DNA from: Salinispora pacifica CNR114
GTDB taxonomy: Bacteria > Actinomycetota > Actinomycetes > Mycobacteriales > Micromonosporaceae
Length of the DNA stretch: 64,000 bases
Direction: 5' to 3'
NCBI RefSeq assembly: GCF_000514775.1
Contig: NZ_AZWO01000011.1
Location: 1-64,000, forward strand
Shown here: positions 37,287 to 46,986 of the stretch, piece by piece
Layout of the letters: every line of letters begins with the position of its first letter
Position numbering within the stretch: position 1 is the stretch's first letter
Made by a program: the position numbers and the translations under genes
Notes under the pieces: generated by a model
Seen by the model: only the letters and a program-made list of their open reading frames with translations
Database searches by the model: none
What the model was told of the DNA's origin: nothing

Positions 37287-37967
37287 TCAGGCCCGGGGCG
37301 CCGCGCACTGGGCCAGGGACCGCAGCCGGCGTACGGCCTCGGCCGGGTCATCGGCGCCGAAGACGGCGGTGCCGGCGACGAAGGCGTCCGCGCCCGCCTC
37401 GGCGGCCTCGGCGATGGTGTCCACGGCGATCCCACCGTCGACCTCGATGCGCAGCTCCAGGTGACCAGCGTTGACGTGTCGACGGGCGGTGCGCACCTTG
37501 TCCAACAGGTTCGGAATGAACCGCTGCCCACCGAACCCCGCCTTGATCGTCATGATCAACAAGGTGTCGAAGCTGGGCAGCAGGTCCAGGTACGGTTCGA
37601 TCGGGGTGTCCCGGTCGATCGCCAACCCCGCCTTCGCACCGGCCGAACGGAGCTCCTTGGCCAGCGCGACCGGGTCGGCACAGGCCTCGGCGTGAAACGT
37701 CACGTTGTACGCCCCGGCGTCGGCGTAGCCGGGCGCCCACCGCCGCGGATCCTCGATCATGAGGTGCACGTCAAAGGGAAGCCGGGTGGCGGCCCGCAGG
37801 CTCTGCACGACCGGCAACCCGATCGTCAGATTCGGCACGAAGTGGTTGTCCATGACATCCACGTGCACCCAGTCGGCGGTGTCTTCGATGGCACGGACCT
37901 CGTCGGCGAGGCGGGCGAAGTCGGCGGCCAGAATGCTCGGCGCGACGATTGGCAGCGGTACGGTCAC
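37287..37967 (-). CDS. rpe: ribulose-phosphate 3-epimerase
   Basis: Interconverts ribulose-5-phosphate and xylulose-5-phosphate in the pentose phosphate pathway. The 226-residue TIM barrel has [31 protein letters not shown] with metal ligands, [22 protein letters not shown] (the usual V-x-P-G-F-G-G-Q variant) and [12 protein letters not shown]. The start is GTG 37967; upstream sequence in frame does not resemble the family. Confidence 0.97.
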   Translation of the reverse strand: MTVPLPIVAPSILAADFARLADEVRAIEDTADWVHVDVMDNHFVPNLTIGLPVVQSLRAATRLPFDVHLMIEDPRRWAPGYADAGAYNVTFHAEACADPVALAKELRSAGAKAGLAIDRDTPIEPYLDLLPSFDTLLIMTIKAGFGGQRFIPNLLDKVRTARRHVNAGHLELRIEVDGGIAVDTIAEAAEAGADAFVAGTAVFGADDPAEAVRRLRSLAQCAAPRA

Positions 37968-38241
37968 GAGGCCAGTGTACGAACGCAGCCTCCCATCGCC
38001 ACCGGTGCGGCCCCGCCGAGCCGCTCGGGCGCATCCCGCGGCTACCCGACGGGAACTGACCATTGCGGACCGGGACGCCGGGCGGCGCCGTCGCTCCACA
38101 GCGGTCGTCGGCGGGCGAGCCGGCGGGCAGCCACGCCTACCGAGTCGCTGACGGCACACGGAACCGGTTTGCCACGTGCCGTAAGCTGCCGCACCGTGGC
38201 GTGTTCGGACGCCATACCTACCGCGCCCGGGAGGACGCCGG

Positions 38242-39120
38242 ATGAAACGAGTCACGCTGTCCGCCACGGTGGTGGCCCTGACGCTCGTCGGATGTGCTGC
38301 CGCGCCGCCGGGAACCGACGGAGATCTGGTTGACGACTGGGCCCCCCTCGCCGCCGCGACGGGTTTCACGCCCGAGGCGGGCACCTGCCACCCCACCGTA
38401 TCCGAGGTCGGCTACCGCAGCGCGTACGCGCCGACTCCCTGCGACCAGCCGCACACGTCGGAGACCCTGTACGTCGGCACGCTGACCGGGGCCGACGCGA
38501 CGGGTTCCCGGCCACCGGAAACCGACTCGTCCGCGATGCGGACCGCCTACGCCACCTGTGAGCGGGAGGTAAACGAGGCACTGGGTGCCGACTGGCGCAG
38601 TGGACGGATCGGCCTCTCCGTCATCCGCCCGTCGCGAGCTGGATGGGAGGGGGGCTTCCGCTGGTTCCGCTGCGACGTGAGCGAGTACGAGGGCCTGAAC
38701 GAACCGAGCGTGGTCTCCCGCACCGCCAGCCTGGTTGGAGCACTCAAGGGCGACTCCCCGCTTCGGCACACCTGCTTCAAGCCGACCCTGAGCGACGACC
38801 GGGTCGAGGCGATGACACCGGTGGCGTGCACCGAGAAACACCGCGCCGAGTTCGTCGGCGTCTGGACCGCACCGGAGACCGACTACGCCGAGTTCCAACG
38901 CAACGAGGACCGGACCGGCGAGAGCTGCTACAAGCTGATTGCCGAGTACGCCGAGGTGCCCCGCAGCGACGTGGAGTACCGCACCGGCTACATCCTCTAC
39001 GCCCCGCTGGAGGAGGAGTGGCTCACCGGCAACCGGGGGGTGCAGTGTTTTCTCTACGTCAGCGGCCGGAGCCTGACCCGGTCGATGAAGGACGCGGGCA
39101 AGGCCGGCCTGCCGCGGTAG
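38242..39120 (+). CDS. septum formation family lipoprotein
   Basis: A secreted lipoprotein of 292 residues. A short signal peptide ends in the lipobox TLVGC (Cys18). The mature part has paired repeats with conserved cysteines ([20 protein letters not shown] and [20 protein letters not shown]), characteristic of the actinobacterial septum-formation domain, which often binds or organises cell-envelope components. Its precise role is unknown. It is monocistronic, with a strong terminator after it, and divergent from rpe. Confidence 0.82.
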   Translation: MKRVTLSATVVALTLVGCAAAPPGTDGDLVDDWAPLAAATGFTPEAGTCHPTVSEVGYRSAYAPTPCDQPHTSETLYVGTLTGADATGSRPPETDSSAMRTAYATCEREVNEALGADWRSGRIGLSVIRPSRAGWEGGFRWFRCDVSEYEGLNEPSVVSRTASLVGALKGDSPLRHTCFKPTLSDDRVEAMTPVACTEKHRAEFVGVWTAPETDYAEFQRNEDRTGESCYKLIAEYAEVPRSDVEYRTGYILYAPLEEEWLTGNRGVQCFLYVSGRSLTRSMKDAGKAGLPR

Positions 39121-39162
39121 TGCGGGCCGCATCCGGGACGGTTGACCACCCGGGCTGCCTGA

Positions 39163-39209
39163 GCCGGGGGTGGTCACGCCGCGCATCACGCGGACTGACC
39201 ACCCCCGGC
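39163..39209. terminator. terminator after the septum-formation lipoprotein
   Basis: GCCGGGGGTGGTCA (39163-39176) pairs perfectly with TGACCACCCCCGGC (39196-39209), and the loop can fold further (CCGCG/CGCGG). It lies between convergent genes and probably serves both. Confidence 0.88.
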
Positions 39210-39251
39210 GGGTCGGCGGAACGCGGCCGACCGAACGGCACGGGACCAGAC

Positions 39252-39301
39252 CAACCCCGGCGCAGCACCGCAAGGGTCAACCCCGGCGCAGCACCGCAAG
39301 G
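39252..39301. repeat. 24-bp direct repeat spanning the rsmB 3' end
   Basis: The 24-base unit beginning CAACCCCGGCGCAGCACCGC and ending AAGG occurs at 39252-39275 and 39278-39301, period 26. The second copy encodes the last residues of RsmB; the first lies immediately downstream of the stop. It looks like a tandem duplication of the gene end that left the stop codon in place. Confidence 0.85.
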
Positions 39302-40806
39302 AACATGGCGTCGGTGCCGTGCCGGTGCGGCCACAGCTGTACCGTCGGCCCGTCGCCGAGCCCCGGCATTCCCGTCGGCAACAGCGGACGGGCGTCAACG
39401 AAGTCGACCGGCACCCCCGCGCGGCGCGCCGCCTCGGTAACCGTCACGTGTGTCTCGACGACGTGCGGCGAACAGGTCACGTATGCCACCAGGCCACCCG
39501 GGCGGACCGCCCGCAGCCCCGCGCTGAGCAGTTCCCGCTGCAACCGGGTCAGCGCCGGCAGGTCCGACGGCTGCCGGCGCCAGCGTGACTCGGGTCGCCG
39601 ACGCAGCGAGCCCAGACCGGTGCAGGGTGCGTCCACCAGCGCCCGGTCGAAGTGCCCCTCCGCGAGCTTCGGCGTCGCGCCGACGGTGCGACCATCCGTG
39701 TTGAGCACGGTCACCGGCAGGTCGCGGGTGGCCTGCTGGACAAGACGGGCCCGGTGCTCGGACACCTCCACCGCGGTCAGGCGCGCGCCACGCTGGGCGG
39801 CGATGGCGCCAAGCAGGCCGGACTTGCCCCCCGGCCCCGCGCACAGGTCGAGCCAGCGACCGTCCGGGCCGTCCAGCGGCGCCACCGTGAGAGCCTCGGC
39901 CACCAGTTGGGAGCCCTCGTCCTGGACATGGGCCCGCCCCTCGATGAGCGCCGGCAGGTCGCCGGGGGCGCCCCCACCGGAGTAGACCGCGGATGGGGAG
40001 AAGGCGCCCGGGGCACCGCCGACCTCGTCGGCCAGGGCCACCGGGTCGGCCAGCCCCGGGCGGGCACAGAGGTGCACCGGCGGGCGCTCGTTGTCCTCGA
40101 TGAGCAACCGGGTGGTCTCACCAAGGTCGCCGCCGAGCGCCTCGGCGAACGCCCGCACAATCCACTGCGGATGGCTGTACGCGAGTGCCAGGTGCCCGAT
40201 CGGGTCGGTCTCCAGCGGCGGGGCGAGCCGGGCCACCCAAGCGTCGACATCCCGGCTGGCGACCTCTCGGAGCACCGCGTTGGCGAACCCGGTCGCCCCC
40301 GGCCCAACCGAGCGGACCAGGTCAACCGTTGCCGAGACAGCGGCGTGGGCGGGTACCCGGGTATGGAGCAGTTGGTACGCGCCGAGCCGCAACGCGTCCC
40401 GAACCGGCGGATCGATGCGGGCCACATCCCGACCGGCGGCCTCGGTGAGGATCGCGTCGAGGGTGCCGAGCCGGCGCAGCGTCCCATACGTCAGCTCGGT
40501 GGCGAAGGCGGCGTCCCGGCCGACCAGATCCGCGTCGCGCAGAATCGCCGGGAGCACAAGGTTGGCGTACGCGTCATCCCGGTTGACCGCGGCGACCGCC
40601 TGATAGGCGGCGTGCCGGGGTAGGTCAGCGGCGCTCCGGCCGGTGGGGCGCCCGCGCCCGCCGGCCGTCGGCCGCTGGCCGCCACGGCCCCGCCGCTCCG
40701 GGCGGCGCTCGAATCCGACACCAGCACGACCACGGTCGGCGGCGGGACGACCGGCCCGGAAACCACCGGCCCGGTCCACGTCCTGGCCGTCTACCGGGCC
40801 CGTCAT
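39277..40806 (-). CDS. rsmB: 16S rRNA m5C967 methyltransferase
   Basis: The 509-residue RsmB/Sun methyltransferase. A basic low-complexity N terminus (1-60) is followed by a NusB-like RNA-binding domain (about 65-200) and the Rossmann methyltransferase with SAM motif [19 protein letters not shown] and the two catalytic cysteines in [15 protein letters not shown] and [12 protein letters not shown]. It overlaps fmt by ATGA, in the order def-fmt-rsmB common in bacteria. Confidence 0.95.
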   Translation of the reverse strand: MTGPVDGQDVDRAGGFRAGRPAADRGRAGVGFERRPERRGRGGQRPTAGGRGRPTGRSAADLPRHAAYQAVAAVNRDDAYANLVLPAILRDADLVGRDAAFATELTYGTLRRLGTLDAILTEAAGRDVARIDPPVRDALRLGAYQLLHTRVPAHAAVSATVDLVRSVGPGATGFANAVLREVASRDVDAWVARLAPPLETDPIGHLALAYSHPQWIVRAFAEALGGDLGETTRLLIEDNERPPVHLCARPGLADPVALADEVGGAPGAFSPSAVYSGGGAPGDLPALIEGRAHVQDEGSQLVAEALTVAPLDGPDGRWLDLCAGPGGKSGLLGAIAAQRGARLTAVEVSEHRARLVQQATRDLPVTVLNTDGRTVGATPKLAEGHFDRALVDAPCTGLGSLRRRPESRWRRQPSDLPALTRLQRELLSAGLRAVRPGGLVAYVTCSPHVVETHVTVTEAARRAGVPVDFVDARPLLPTGMPGLGDGPTVQLWPHRHGTDAMFLAVLRRG

Positions 40807-41729
40807 GCGAGGACCTCCCCAGCGCTCACCCGAACACCGCGCGCCCAGTCACTCGCCGGCATGGCCTTCTTGCCCGCCGCCCGGATCTCACTGAGCGCAA
40901 CCGGGGTGGTGGCGGTGCCGGCAAGCACCCGGGACTTCTCCACCAACAGCTCACCCGGCTTCAGTTCGGGGCCATCCGCGACGAGGGTGACCGGGCCGAG
41001 CTTGACCCGCTCGCCGCGGAAAGTCGTCCACGGGCCGGGAGCCGGGGAGCAGGCGCGGACGCGCCGGTCCACGGCGAAGGCGGGGTCACCCCAGCGCACC
41101 CGGGCATCCGCCACGGTGAGCTTCGGCGCCAGGCTCACCCCGTCGTTCGGTTGCGGCTGCGCCCGTGCGCAGCCCTCCTCGATCGCGTCCAGCACCGCGA
41201 TCAGCAGCTCCGCGCCGGAGTGCGCCAGCCGCTCCAGCAGGTCGCCCGAGGTGTCGGCCGGCCGAACCTCGTCGGTGACGGTGCCGTACACCGGGCCCGT
41301 GTCCAGGCCCTCCTCAAGCTGGAAGACGCTGGCACCGGTCACCTCGTCGCCGTGCAACAGGGCGTGCTGCACGGGAGCCGCGCCGCGCCAGGCGGGCAAC
41401 AGGGAGAAGTGCAGGTTGACCCAGCCATGCCGCGGAATCTCCAGGGCAGCCGGCGGGACCAGCGCACCGTACGCGACGACGGGCACACAGTCCGGTGCCA
41501 GGGTACGCAGCCGGTCGAGGAACTCCGGCTCCCGCGGCCGGGCCGGGGTGAGGACCTCGATGCCGTGCTCGTCGGCCCAGGCGCCCACCGGGGAACGGGA
41601 CAGGCCCCGGCCCCGGCCCGCCGGAGCATCCGGGCGAGTGAGCACCGCGACCAGTTCATGGCGGGAGGCGGCCACCGCGGCGAGGGTGGGGACGGCGACG
41701 GCCGGCGTACCGGCGAAGATCACGCGCAT
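40803..41729 (-). CDS. fmt: methionyl-tRNA formyltransferase
   Basis: Formylates initiator tRNA. The 308-residue protein begins [19 protein letters not shown], has the formyl-THF signature [20 protein letters not shown] with the catalytic N/H and D residues, and the C-terminal OB-fold tRNA-binding domain (about 205-308). It lies seven bases after def and overlaps rsmB by four. Confidence 0.98.
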   Translation of the reverse strand: MRVIFAGTPAVAVPTLAAVAASRHELVAVLTRPDAPAGRGRGLSRSPVGAWADEHGIEVLTPARPREPEFLDRLRTLAPDCVPVVAYGALVPPAALEIPRHGWVNLHFSLLPAWRGAAPVQHALLHGDEVTGASVFQLEEGLDTGPVYGTVTDEVRPADTSGDLLERLAHSGAELLIAVLDAIEEGCARAQPQPNDGVSLAPKLTVADARVRWGDPAFAVDRRVRACSPAPGPWTTFRGERVKLGPVTLVADGPELKPGELLVEKSRVLAGTATTPVALSEIRAAGKKAMPASDWARGVRVSAGEVLA

Positions 41730-41736
41730 CGGCCGG

Positions 41737-42294
41737 TCACCGCCCGAGGCCGAACGGGTTGGCGGCGTGCGGGCTGAGCTTCACCGTCGGCGGGGCCGCC
41801 GGGTCGTACCACTCGGCCCGGCGGATCTCCTTCATCGCCGCCTTGCGACCGGCCGGGTCGAGCCGGTCGATGAACAACACCCCATCCAGGTGGTCGGTCT
41901 CGTGCTGCACGCAGCGCGACATCAGACCGGTACCGACGATCTGCACCGGATCGCCGTACCCGTTGAAGCCCTTGGCGACCACGTTCTGCCGGCGCTTCGT
42001 GTCGAAGTACAGACCCGGCAGCGACAGGCAGCCTTCCGGGCCGTCCTGCTCCTCGGCGTCGGGGAACTCCAACACCGGGTTGACCAGGTGACCGACCACG
42101 TCGTCCACGTCGAAGGCGAACACCCGCAGGCCCACGCCGAGCTGCGGCGCGGCCAGACCGGCGCCGTTCTGCTCACGCATCGTGTCGATCAGGTCAGCGA
42201 CAAGCTTGCGCAGTTCGACATCGAAGTCGACCACCGGGTCAGCCGGCGTGCGCAGCACCGGGTCGCCGAAGAGGCGGATGGGCTGGACGGTCAC
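41737..42294 (-). CDS. def: peptide deformylase
   Basis: Removes the formyl group from nascent proteins. The 185-residue metalloenzyme has all three motifs: [19 protein letters not shown] (metal Cys) and [11 protein letters not shown] (two metal His and catalytic Glu). The start is GTG 42294, with AAGGAG about ten bases upstream. It is the first gene of def-fmt-rsmB. Confidence 0.98.
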   Translation of the reverse strand: MTVQPIRLFGDPVLRTPADPVVDFDVELRKLVADLIDTMREQNGAGLAAPQLGVGLRVFAFDVDDVVGHLVNPVLEFPDAEEQDGPEGCLSLPGLYFDTKRRQNVVAKGFNGYGDPVQIVGTGLMSRCVQHETDHLDGVLFIDRLDPAGRKAAMKEIRRAEWYDPAAPPTVKLSPHAANPFGLGR

Positions 42295-42341
42295 GCGGAT
42301 TGGCTCCTTCGTGGGCTTGGCAACGGGCGTGCCGTACCAGT

Positions 42342-43607
42342 CTACGGAGTGCCCAGAGCGACCCCGGCCGGCGTACCGGGATCAGCGGGTACGGCACCGA
42401 CGGTCACCGGAAGCGTCTCGTAGCCACGCAGGGTCAGCCGGTGCCGCCGAGTGGGTTCGCCGGCCAGCGCGAGCTCGGGCAGCCGGCGCAGCAACAGTGG
42501 AAAGGCGACCTGGGCCTCCAGCCGGGCCAGCCCGGCGCCGAGGCAGTAGTGCGCGCCGGCGCCGAAGGACAGCGGGGGCGACTGGGCCCGCCGCGGGTCG
42601 AAGCGAGCCGGATCAGTAAAACGCGCCGGGTCGCGGTTGGCCGCGCCGAGCAGAACCAGCAGCCAACTCCCCGCGGGCAGCTCAACCCCGGCGAGGGATA
42701 CCGACTCGCGGACCGTACGGCTGGTCAACTGCACGGGGGAGTCGTACCGCAGAAACTCCTCCACGTAGCCGGGTGCGAGCTCGGGCTGACCGCGCAGGGC
42801 AGTCGCCGAGTCGGGGTGGGTCAGGAGCACGACCAGCCCGTTGCCGAGCAGGTTCGTGGTGGTCTCGAAGCCCGCGACCAACAGCAACACGAGGTTGGCC
42901 AACAGCTCCTCGCCGGACAGCCGGTCACCGTCGGCGTCGTGCGCCTGCACCAGGGCGGTGGTCAGGTCGTCGGCCGGGGCTCGGCGGCGCTGGGCGATCA
43001 GCTCGGTGAAGTAGTCACGCAGCTCACTGGCGCCGGCGTCGGCGATGGCCAACTCCTGCGGGGTGATCTCCGGCTCCAGGACACCGGTCAGATCACTGGC
43101 CCAGTGCCGAAACCGAGCCCAGTCGGCCGCCGGCACCCCGAGCAGGGCGCAGATCACCGTGACCGGCAACGGGTAGGCAAAGCTACCCATGAAATCCACC
43201 GCAGCACCGCCCCGACCGGCCCGGATCATCTCGTCGACCAGGCCGTCGGCCTGGGCGGCCACCACCTCGCGGAGGGCGGCGACCCGGCGCGGAGTGAACA
43301 CGCCCGCGGCCAGGCGGCGCATGCGGCTGTGGTCCGGTGGATTGGCCCGGATCATCGACCGGGAGATCGAGATCATCGCTGGGCTGTCCTGCCAATGCGG
43401 GAAGACACCGTCGCGTTCTTCGTCGTCCATCACCTCAAACCGAGGGTTCCGCAACACCGTGTCGGCCTCGGTGTACCCGGTGACCACGAAGAAACCGGCC
43501 GCCGTCGAAACCACCGGTCCGTGCGCGCGCAGCCGCTCGTACGTGGGATAGGGGTCGAGTCGGCCCGGCGGAGATGTCAGCAGTGCGACCGCCTCAGATG
43601 CATCCAT
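42342..43607 (-). CDS. cytochrome P450
   Basis: A soluble class I bacterial P450 of 421 residues. It has the oxygen-activating I-helix AGFETTTN, K-helix E-x-x-R in EEFLRY and heme-ligand loop FGAGAHYCLGAG (Cys355). No ferredoxin or reductase gene is nearby, so electrons must come from elsewhere. The substrate is unknown, and no biosynthetic cluster surrounds it. It is upstream of def on the same strand, with only 47 bases between them. Confidence 0.95.
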   Translation of the reverse strand: MDASEAVALLTSPPGRLDPYPTYERLRAHGPVVSTAAGFFVVTGYTEADTVLRNPRFEVMDDEERDGVFPHWQDSPAMISISRSMIRANPPDHSRMRRLAAGVFTPRRVAALREVVAAQADGLVDEMIRAGRGGAAVDFMGSFAYPLPVTVICALLGVPAADWARFRHWASDLTGVLEPEITPQELAIADAGASELRDYFTELIAQRRRAPADDLTTALVQAHDADGDRLSGEELLANLVLLLVAGFETTTNLLGNGLVVLLTHPDSATALRGQPELAPGYVEEFLRYDSPVQLTSRTVRESVSLAGVELPAGSWLLVLLGAANRDPARFTDPARFDPRRAQSPPLSFGAGAHYCLGAGLARLEAQVAFPLLLRRLPELALAGEPTRRHRLTLRGYETLPVTVGAVPADPGTPAGVALGTP

Positions 43608-43764
43608 TCGCCACCTCCGATATTAGGGGTCAGGTGGCCCATCATGCACGCTCAGTCGGCAGACCGTAACCCCCTGCGCCGGGAGGATGACGGGGAGGGC
43701 GGCGTGGCGGCCAGGCGTCGACGGCCAGATGCGGCCCTGCGGCGCCGACGGACGAGCGTGGTGC

Positions 43765-44748
43765 TCAGGCGCCGACGCCGGGTTCCCCCGCCAAGACCGT
43801 ACCGCCGCCCAACAGAGCCGGTTCGGGCAGCGGCAGATCGATGCCATGCGCGGCCGACCAGTCGTGGATCATGCTGGGCCGGACCTGGGCGGCGAAGTAG
43901 TCGATCGCGCTCATCCCACCGACGACGGGCTCGTCAACCTCGGCGGCGAGCCGGGCGGGCACCAGCTGGCACCCGTCCCGCAACGCGGCACTGAGTCGAC
44001 GGTGCCCGTCCACAACGAAGAAGTGCTCCCCCGTGTAACCAATCCGCAGCGGCTCCAGCGGCTCGTCGCCAGCTGCGGCGACATCGTCGGCGGGTGCGGC
44101 GTCCCACCGGCCGCGGAGGGTGACGATGTCCTCGGTCGGGTACACCCGGGCCGGGTCGAGCAGCAGCAACGGCGGAGCCTCCCGCAGCACCTCGGGGCAG
44201 AGCCGCCCTTCGTACGCGGCGACGATGTGCTCGATCACCTCCGCGGCGCCGGCCCGGGTGGTGTCACAGATCAGGTCGTAGTTGCGCAGCTGGGCCTTGT
44301 CCACGCCATAGCGGATGATGAACCGGTTCCGCTCACTCTCGCTGCGCTCCAGGAGCCGGGCCTTCGCCTCCTCCAGGGAGGTGTACTGCTCAGCCGGGCC
44401 GGATGGACGCAGCAGCACTCGCCGGGCAGCCTCCCCGGGCTCGGTGATCATGTGCACCTTGAGCGCGTCGGTGAAGAAGTGCCAGGCGAGCCGCGAGTCC
44501 ATCACCAGGCACTCACCGGAGGCCGCGATATCCCGTTGAAGTTGGTCGACATAGCCGTCCACGGCCTGATCCAGCTCGGCATGCAGGTTGAGCTGGAGGG
44601 CGGTCATCTGCCGCTCCTGGGCCATCTGCCGGTAGAGATCACCCACGCTGACCCGACGCATGCCGAGGCGCTCGGCGATCTCCACGGAGACGGTGCTCTT
44701 GCCACTGCCGAGGTCGCCGTTGAAGACAATCGATTGAGGAACGATCAC
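43765..44748 (-). CDS. cytidylate kinase-like P-loop domain fused to ParB-like domain
   Basis: A 327-residue protein. Residues 5-185 are a nucleoside-monophosphate-kinase-like P-loop domain: Walker A NGDLGSGKSTV (Lys17), VMDSRLAWHFF near 82-92, and an arginine-rich lid-like helix (ARLLERSESERNRFIIRYGV). Residues about 195-265 resemble the ParB/sulfiredoxin-like fold, with LDPARVYPTEDI, then HFFVVDGHRRLSAALRDG (247-255 core), like the ParB GERR helix. The two halves suggest a CTP/ATP-dependent kinase with a recognition module. Substrate and role are unknown. It stands alone between P450 and priA. Confidence 0.7.
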   Translation of the reverse strand: MIVPQSIVFNGDLGSGKSTVSVEIAERLGMRRVSVGDLYRQMAQERQMTALQLNLHAELDQAVDGYVDQLQRDIAASGECLVMDSRLAWHFFTDALKVHMITEPGEAARRVLLRPSGPAEQYTSLEEAKARLLERSESERNRFIIRYGVDKAQLRNYDLICDTTRAGAAEVIEHIVAAYEGRLCPEVLREAPPLLLLDPARVYPTEDIVTLRGRWDAAPADDVAAAGDEPLEPLRIGYTGEHFFVVDGHRRLSAALRDGCQLVPARLAAEVDEPVVGGMSAIDYFAAQVRPSMIHDWSAAHGIDLPLPEPALLGGGTVLAGEPGVGA

Positions 44749-45004
44749 GACTGGTCCACCTATGATTGCGGGCTGTTAACACTCGCCGGCACCGCGCCAC
44801 CCGACGCGCTCCGTCGCCATCGCCGCCGAACCGGCCCCAGCTCCGGCCGGGCGCATCGGACGACACACCATGACCTGAGCCTTCATCCGGCCCGACATGA
44901 GGGGCGATGCTATCACCCGGATCCGCCCCCATCCCCACACAGCGTGTCCGTCGCGACAACTTCAGTAACTCTTGGTAGCTGCCAGCCTCCGTTGAGTCGC
45001 TAGG

Positions 45005-46927
45005 TCAGAAGAGGGTCAGCGGATCGATCTGGAGCCGGAGTGGATCAGCAGCCTTACGGGCGGTGCGCACCCCGGCCGCCGAGTGCAGGGCGGCGGCCAG
45101 GGCCGCGGCCCGGGCACGGGGAACCCGGACCAGCATCCGTTCCCGGTCGCCGTCGGCGGGCACCGGCCCCAACAACTCCGCCTCCACCGGTAGCCGGGAC
45201 TCGTCGAGCAGCTCGGCGACGGCGGCCGGCGGCCCGGTGACGCTCGCCATCCGCACCGCCGGTGGAAAGCCGAGCTCCCGGCGTTCGGCGAGTTCGCGGG
45301 CCGCGAACCAGCCAGCGTCCCAGCGGAGCAGTGCCTGCACCGGGACGAGCGCACCGTCGGCGACCACCACCACCCGACCGCCGTCCGACCCGGGGCGGGC
45401 CAGGGCGGCGGCGGCGAGCCAACGCCGCAGCGCCTCCTCCCCCGCCCGCAGATCGGCCCGGGTCAGCAGAGCCCACGAGTCCAGCAGCAGCACCGCCCCG
45501 TAACCACCATCGGCTACCGGCTCGGCACCCGGGGTGGTGATGACCAGCCCGGCGCCACCGGGGACGGTCGCGAGGACCTCCTCCCGCCCGGAGGTGCGCA
45601 CCGGCACACCGGGGAAGGCCCGGCCCAGCTCCTCGGCCGTCCGTCGGGCGCCGGTGACCGAGGCGCGTAGCCGCCGTCCCTGGCACTCCGGGCAGGCGTA
45701 CGCGGCGGCGACGCGGGCACACCAGCGGCAGACCGGCGCGCCCCGCGCCGAGGGAAGCGCGAGCGGCCCGGCGCAGTGCGGGCAGCGCGCCGGAGCCCGG
45801 CAGGTGGCGCACGCCACCGCCGGCAGGTAGCCGCGACGGGGCACCTGGACGAGGACCGGCGCGTCGGCGGAGAGGGCAGCGCGCGCCACGGTCCAGGCCA
45901 GGCTGGGCAGCCGGGCGGTAGCCGCACCCGGGTCCCGGGCCAGCTGGGGGTCGTCGCCGGTGGGGGCGATCGCCGGCATCCGCGCCCGGACGGCGGCGCG
46001 GGCAGCCGTGACCTCGCGGGCCCACCCGGTCTCCACGAGCAGCTGCGCCTCGGCGGTTCGGGCATAACCGCCGATCAGGGCAGCGGTGCCAGCCAGCTGG
46101 GCGCGGGTCAGCAACACCTCGCGGGCGTGCGGGTAGGGGGCACGGGGCTCGGCGTGCAGGTCGTCACCGTCATCCCAGATGGCGACGAGGCCGAGTCGGG
46201 GCACCGGCGCGAACATGGCGGCCCGGGTGCCGATCACCACCGGCACCTGGCCCCGCCGGGCGGCGAGGAAGGCCCGATACCGGCGGGCCGGACCGAGCGC
46301 GGCGGTCAGTTGGACGTGCCGGCCGGGGCCGAGCACGGCGGTCAGCGCCGAGTCGAGCCGGTCAAGGTCCCGGGCGTCGGCGACGACCACGACCGCGCTC
46401 CGACCACCGGCGACGGTCGCCGCGACCGCCTCGGCGTAACGGGTGGGCCACTCCTCCCCCGGCAGCGCAGACCAGACCGCGCGGGGGGCACGGCCGTCGA
46501 CGAGGGCTCGCAGGAGGGCGGGGCCAGCCGGGTAGCCCGACCAACCAATCGGATCAACCGGCCCGGTTCCCGCATCCGGCACGGGCGGACCGGCCGCGGG
46601 AGGCGGTTGCGGCTCCTTCTCGACCCGGGCGTGCCGGGGCGGAACAGCGAGGCGAAGCACGTCGGCGAGGCTGCCGGCGTACCGGTCGGCGACGGCGCGG
46701 GCCAGGCGGGCGATCTCCGGAGCGAGGGCCGGCTCCGGGGAGACGACCTTCTCCAGGTACGCGAGCCGGGGGTGGGCGGATTCGCTCACCCGCTCCAACA
46801 GCCAGCCGTTGACGAGCTGACCGGCGAAGCGGACCTTCACCCGGGTGCCGGGAGCAGCGTCGCCATCGAGAGCCTCGGGCACCAGGTAGTCGAAGGGCCG
46901 ATCGAGGTGGGCCAGGGGAAGGTCCAC
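45005..46927 (-). CDS. priA: primosomal protein PriA, helicase-degenerate actinobacterial type
   Basis: A replication-restart DNA-binding protein. The 640-residue chain has the PriA N-terminal 3'-DNA-binding domain (DLPLAHLDRPFDYLVPEAL) and the zinc cluster (VACATCRAPARCPHC, then VCRWCARVAAAYACPEC). The usual Walker A is replaced by WSALPGEEWPTRYAEAV and the DEAH box by AIWDDGDDLH, so ATP-driven unwinding is unlikely, as in other actinobacterial PriA. The start is uncertain: family-like residues PVARVCV continue upstream of GTG 46927, but no canonical in-frame start codon exists there. It follows metK. Confidence 0.92.
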   Translation of the reverse strand: MDLPLAHLDRPFDYLVPEALDGDAAPGTRVKVRFAGQLVNGWLLERVSESAHPRLAYLEKVVSPEPALAPEIARLARAVADRYAGSLADVLRLAVPPRHARVEKEPQPPPAAGPPVPDAGTGPVDPIGWSGYPAGPALLRALVDGRAPRAVWSALPGEEWPTRYAEAVAATVAGGRSAVVVVADARDLDRLDSALTAVLGPGRHVQLTAALGPARRYRAFLAARRGQVPVVIGTRAAMFAPVPRLGLVAIWDDGDDLHAEPRAPYPHAREVLLTRAQLAGTAALIGGYARTAEAQLLVETGWAREVTAARAAVRARMPAIAPTGDDPQLARDPGAATARLPSLAWTVARAALSADAPVLVQVPRRGYLPAVACATCRAPARCPHCAGPLALPSARGAPVCRWCARVAAAYACPECQGRRLRASVTGARRTAEELGRAFPGVPVRTSGREEVLATVPGGAGLVITTPGAEPVADGGYGAVLLLDSWALLTRADLRAGEEALRRWLAAAALARPGSDGGRVVVVADGALVPVQALLRWDAGWFAARELAERRELGFPPAVRMASVTGPPAAVAELLDESRLPVEAELLGPVPADGDRERMLVRVPRARAAALAAALHSAAGVRTARKAADPLRLQIDPLTLF

Positions 46928-46986
46928 GCAGACACGAGCGACCGGCGACCCGTTGGCAGGCCGCCGGTCGCTACGCGGGGTACTAC

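Noticed and set aside
43608-43764. Possible small gene between the P450 and the kinase fusion
   Set aside because: No start with a binding site and no recognisable protein in either direction.
44749-45004. Possible tRNA or small RNA between the kinase fusion and priA
   Set aside because: No tRNA arms, no CCA-adjacent acceptor pairing and no strong hairpin were seen.
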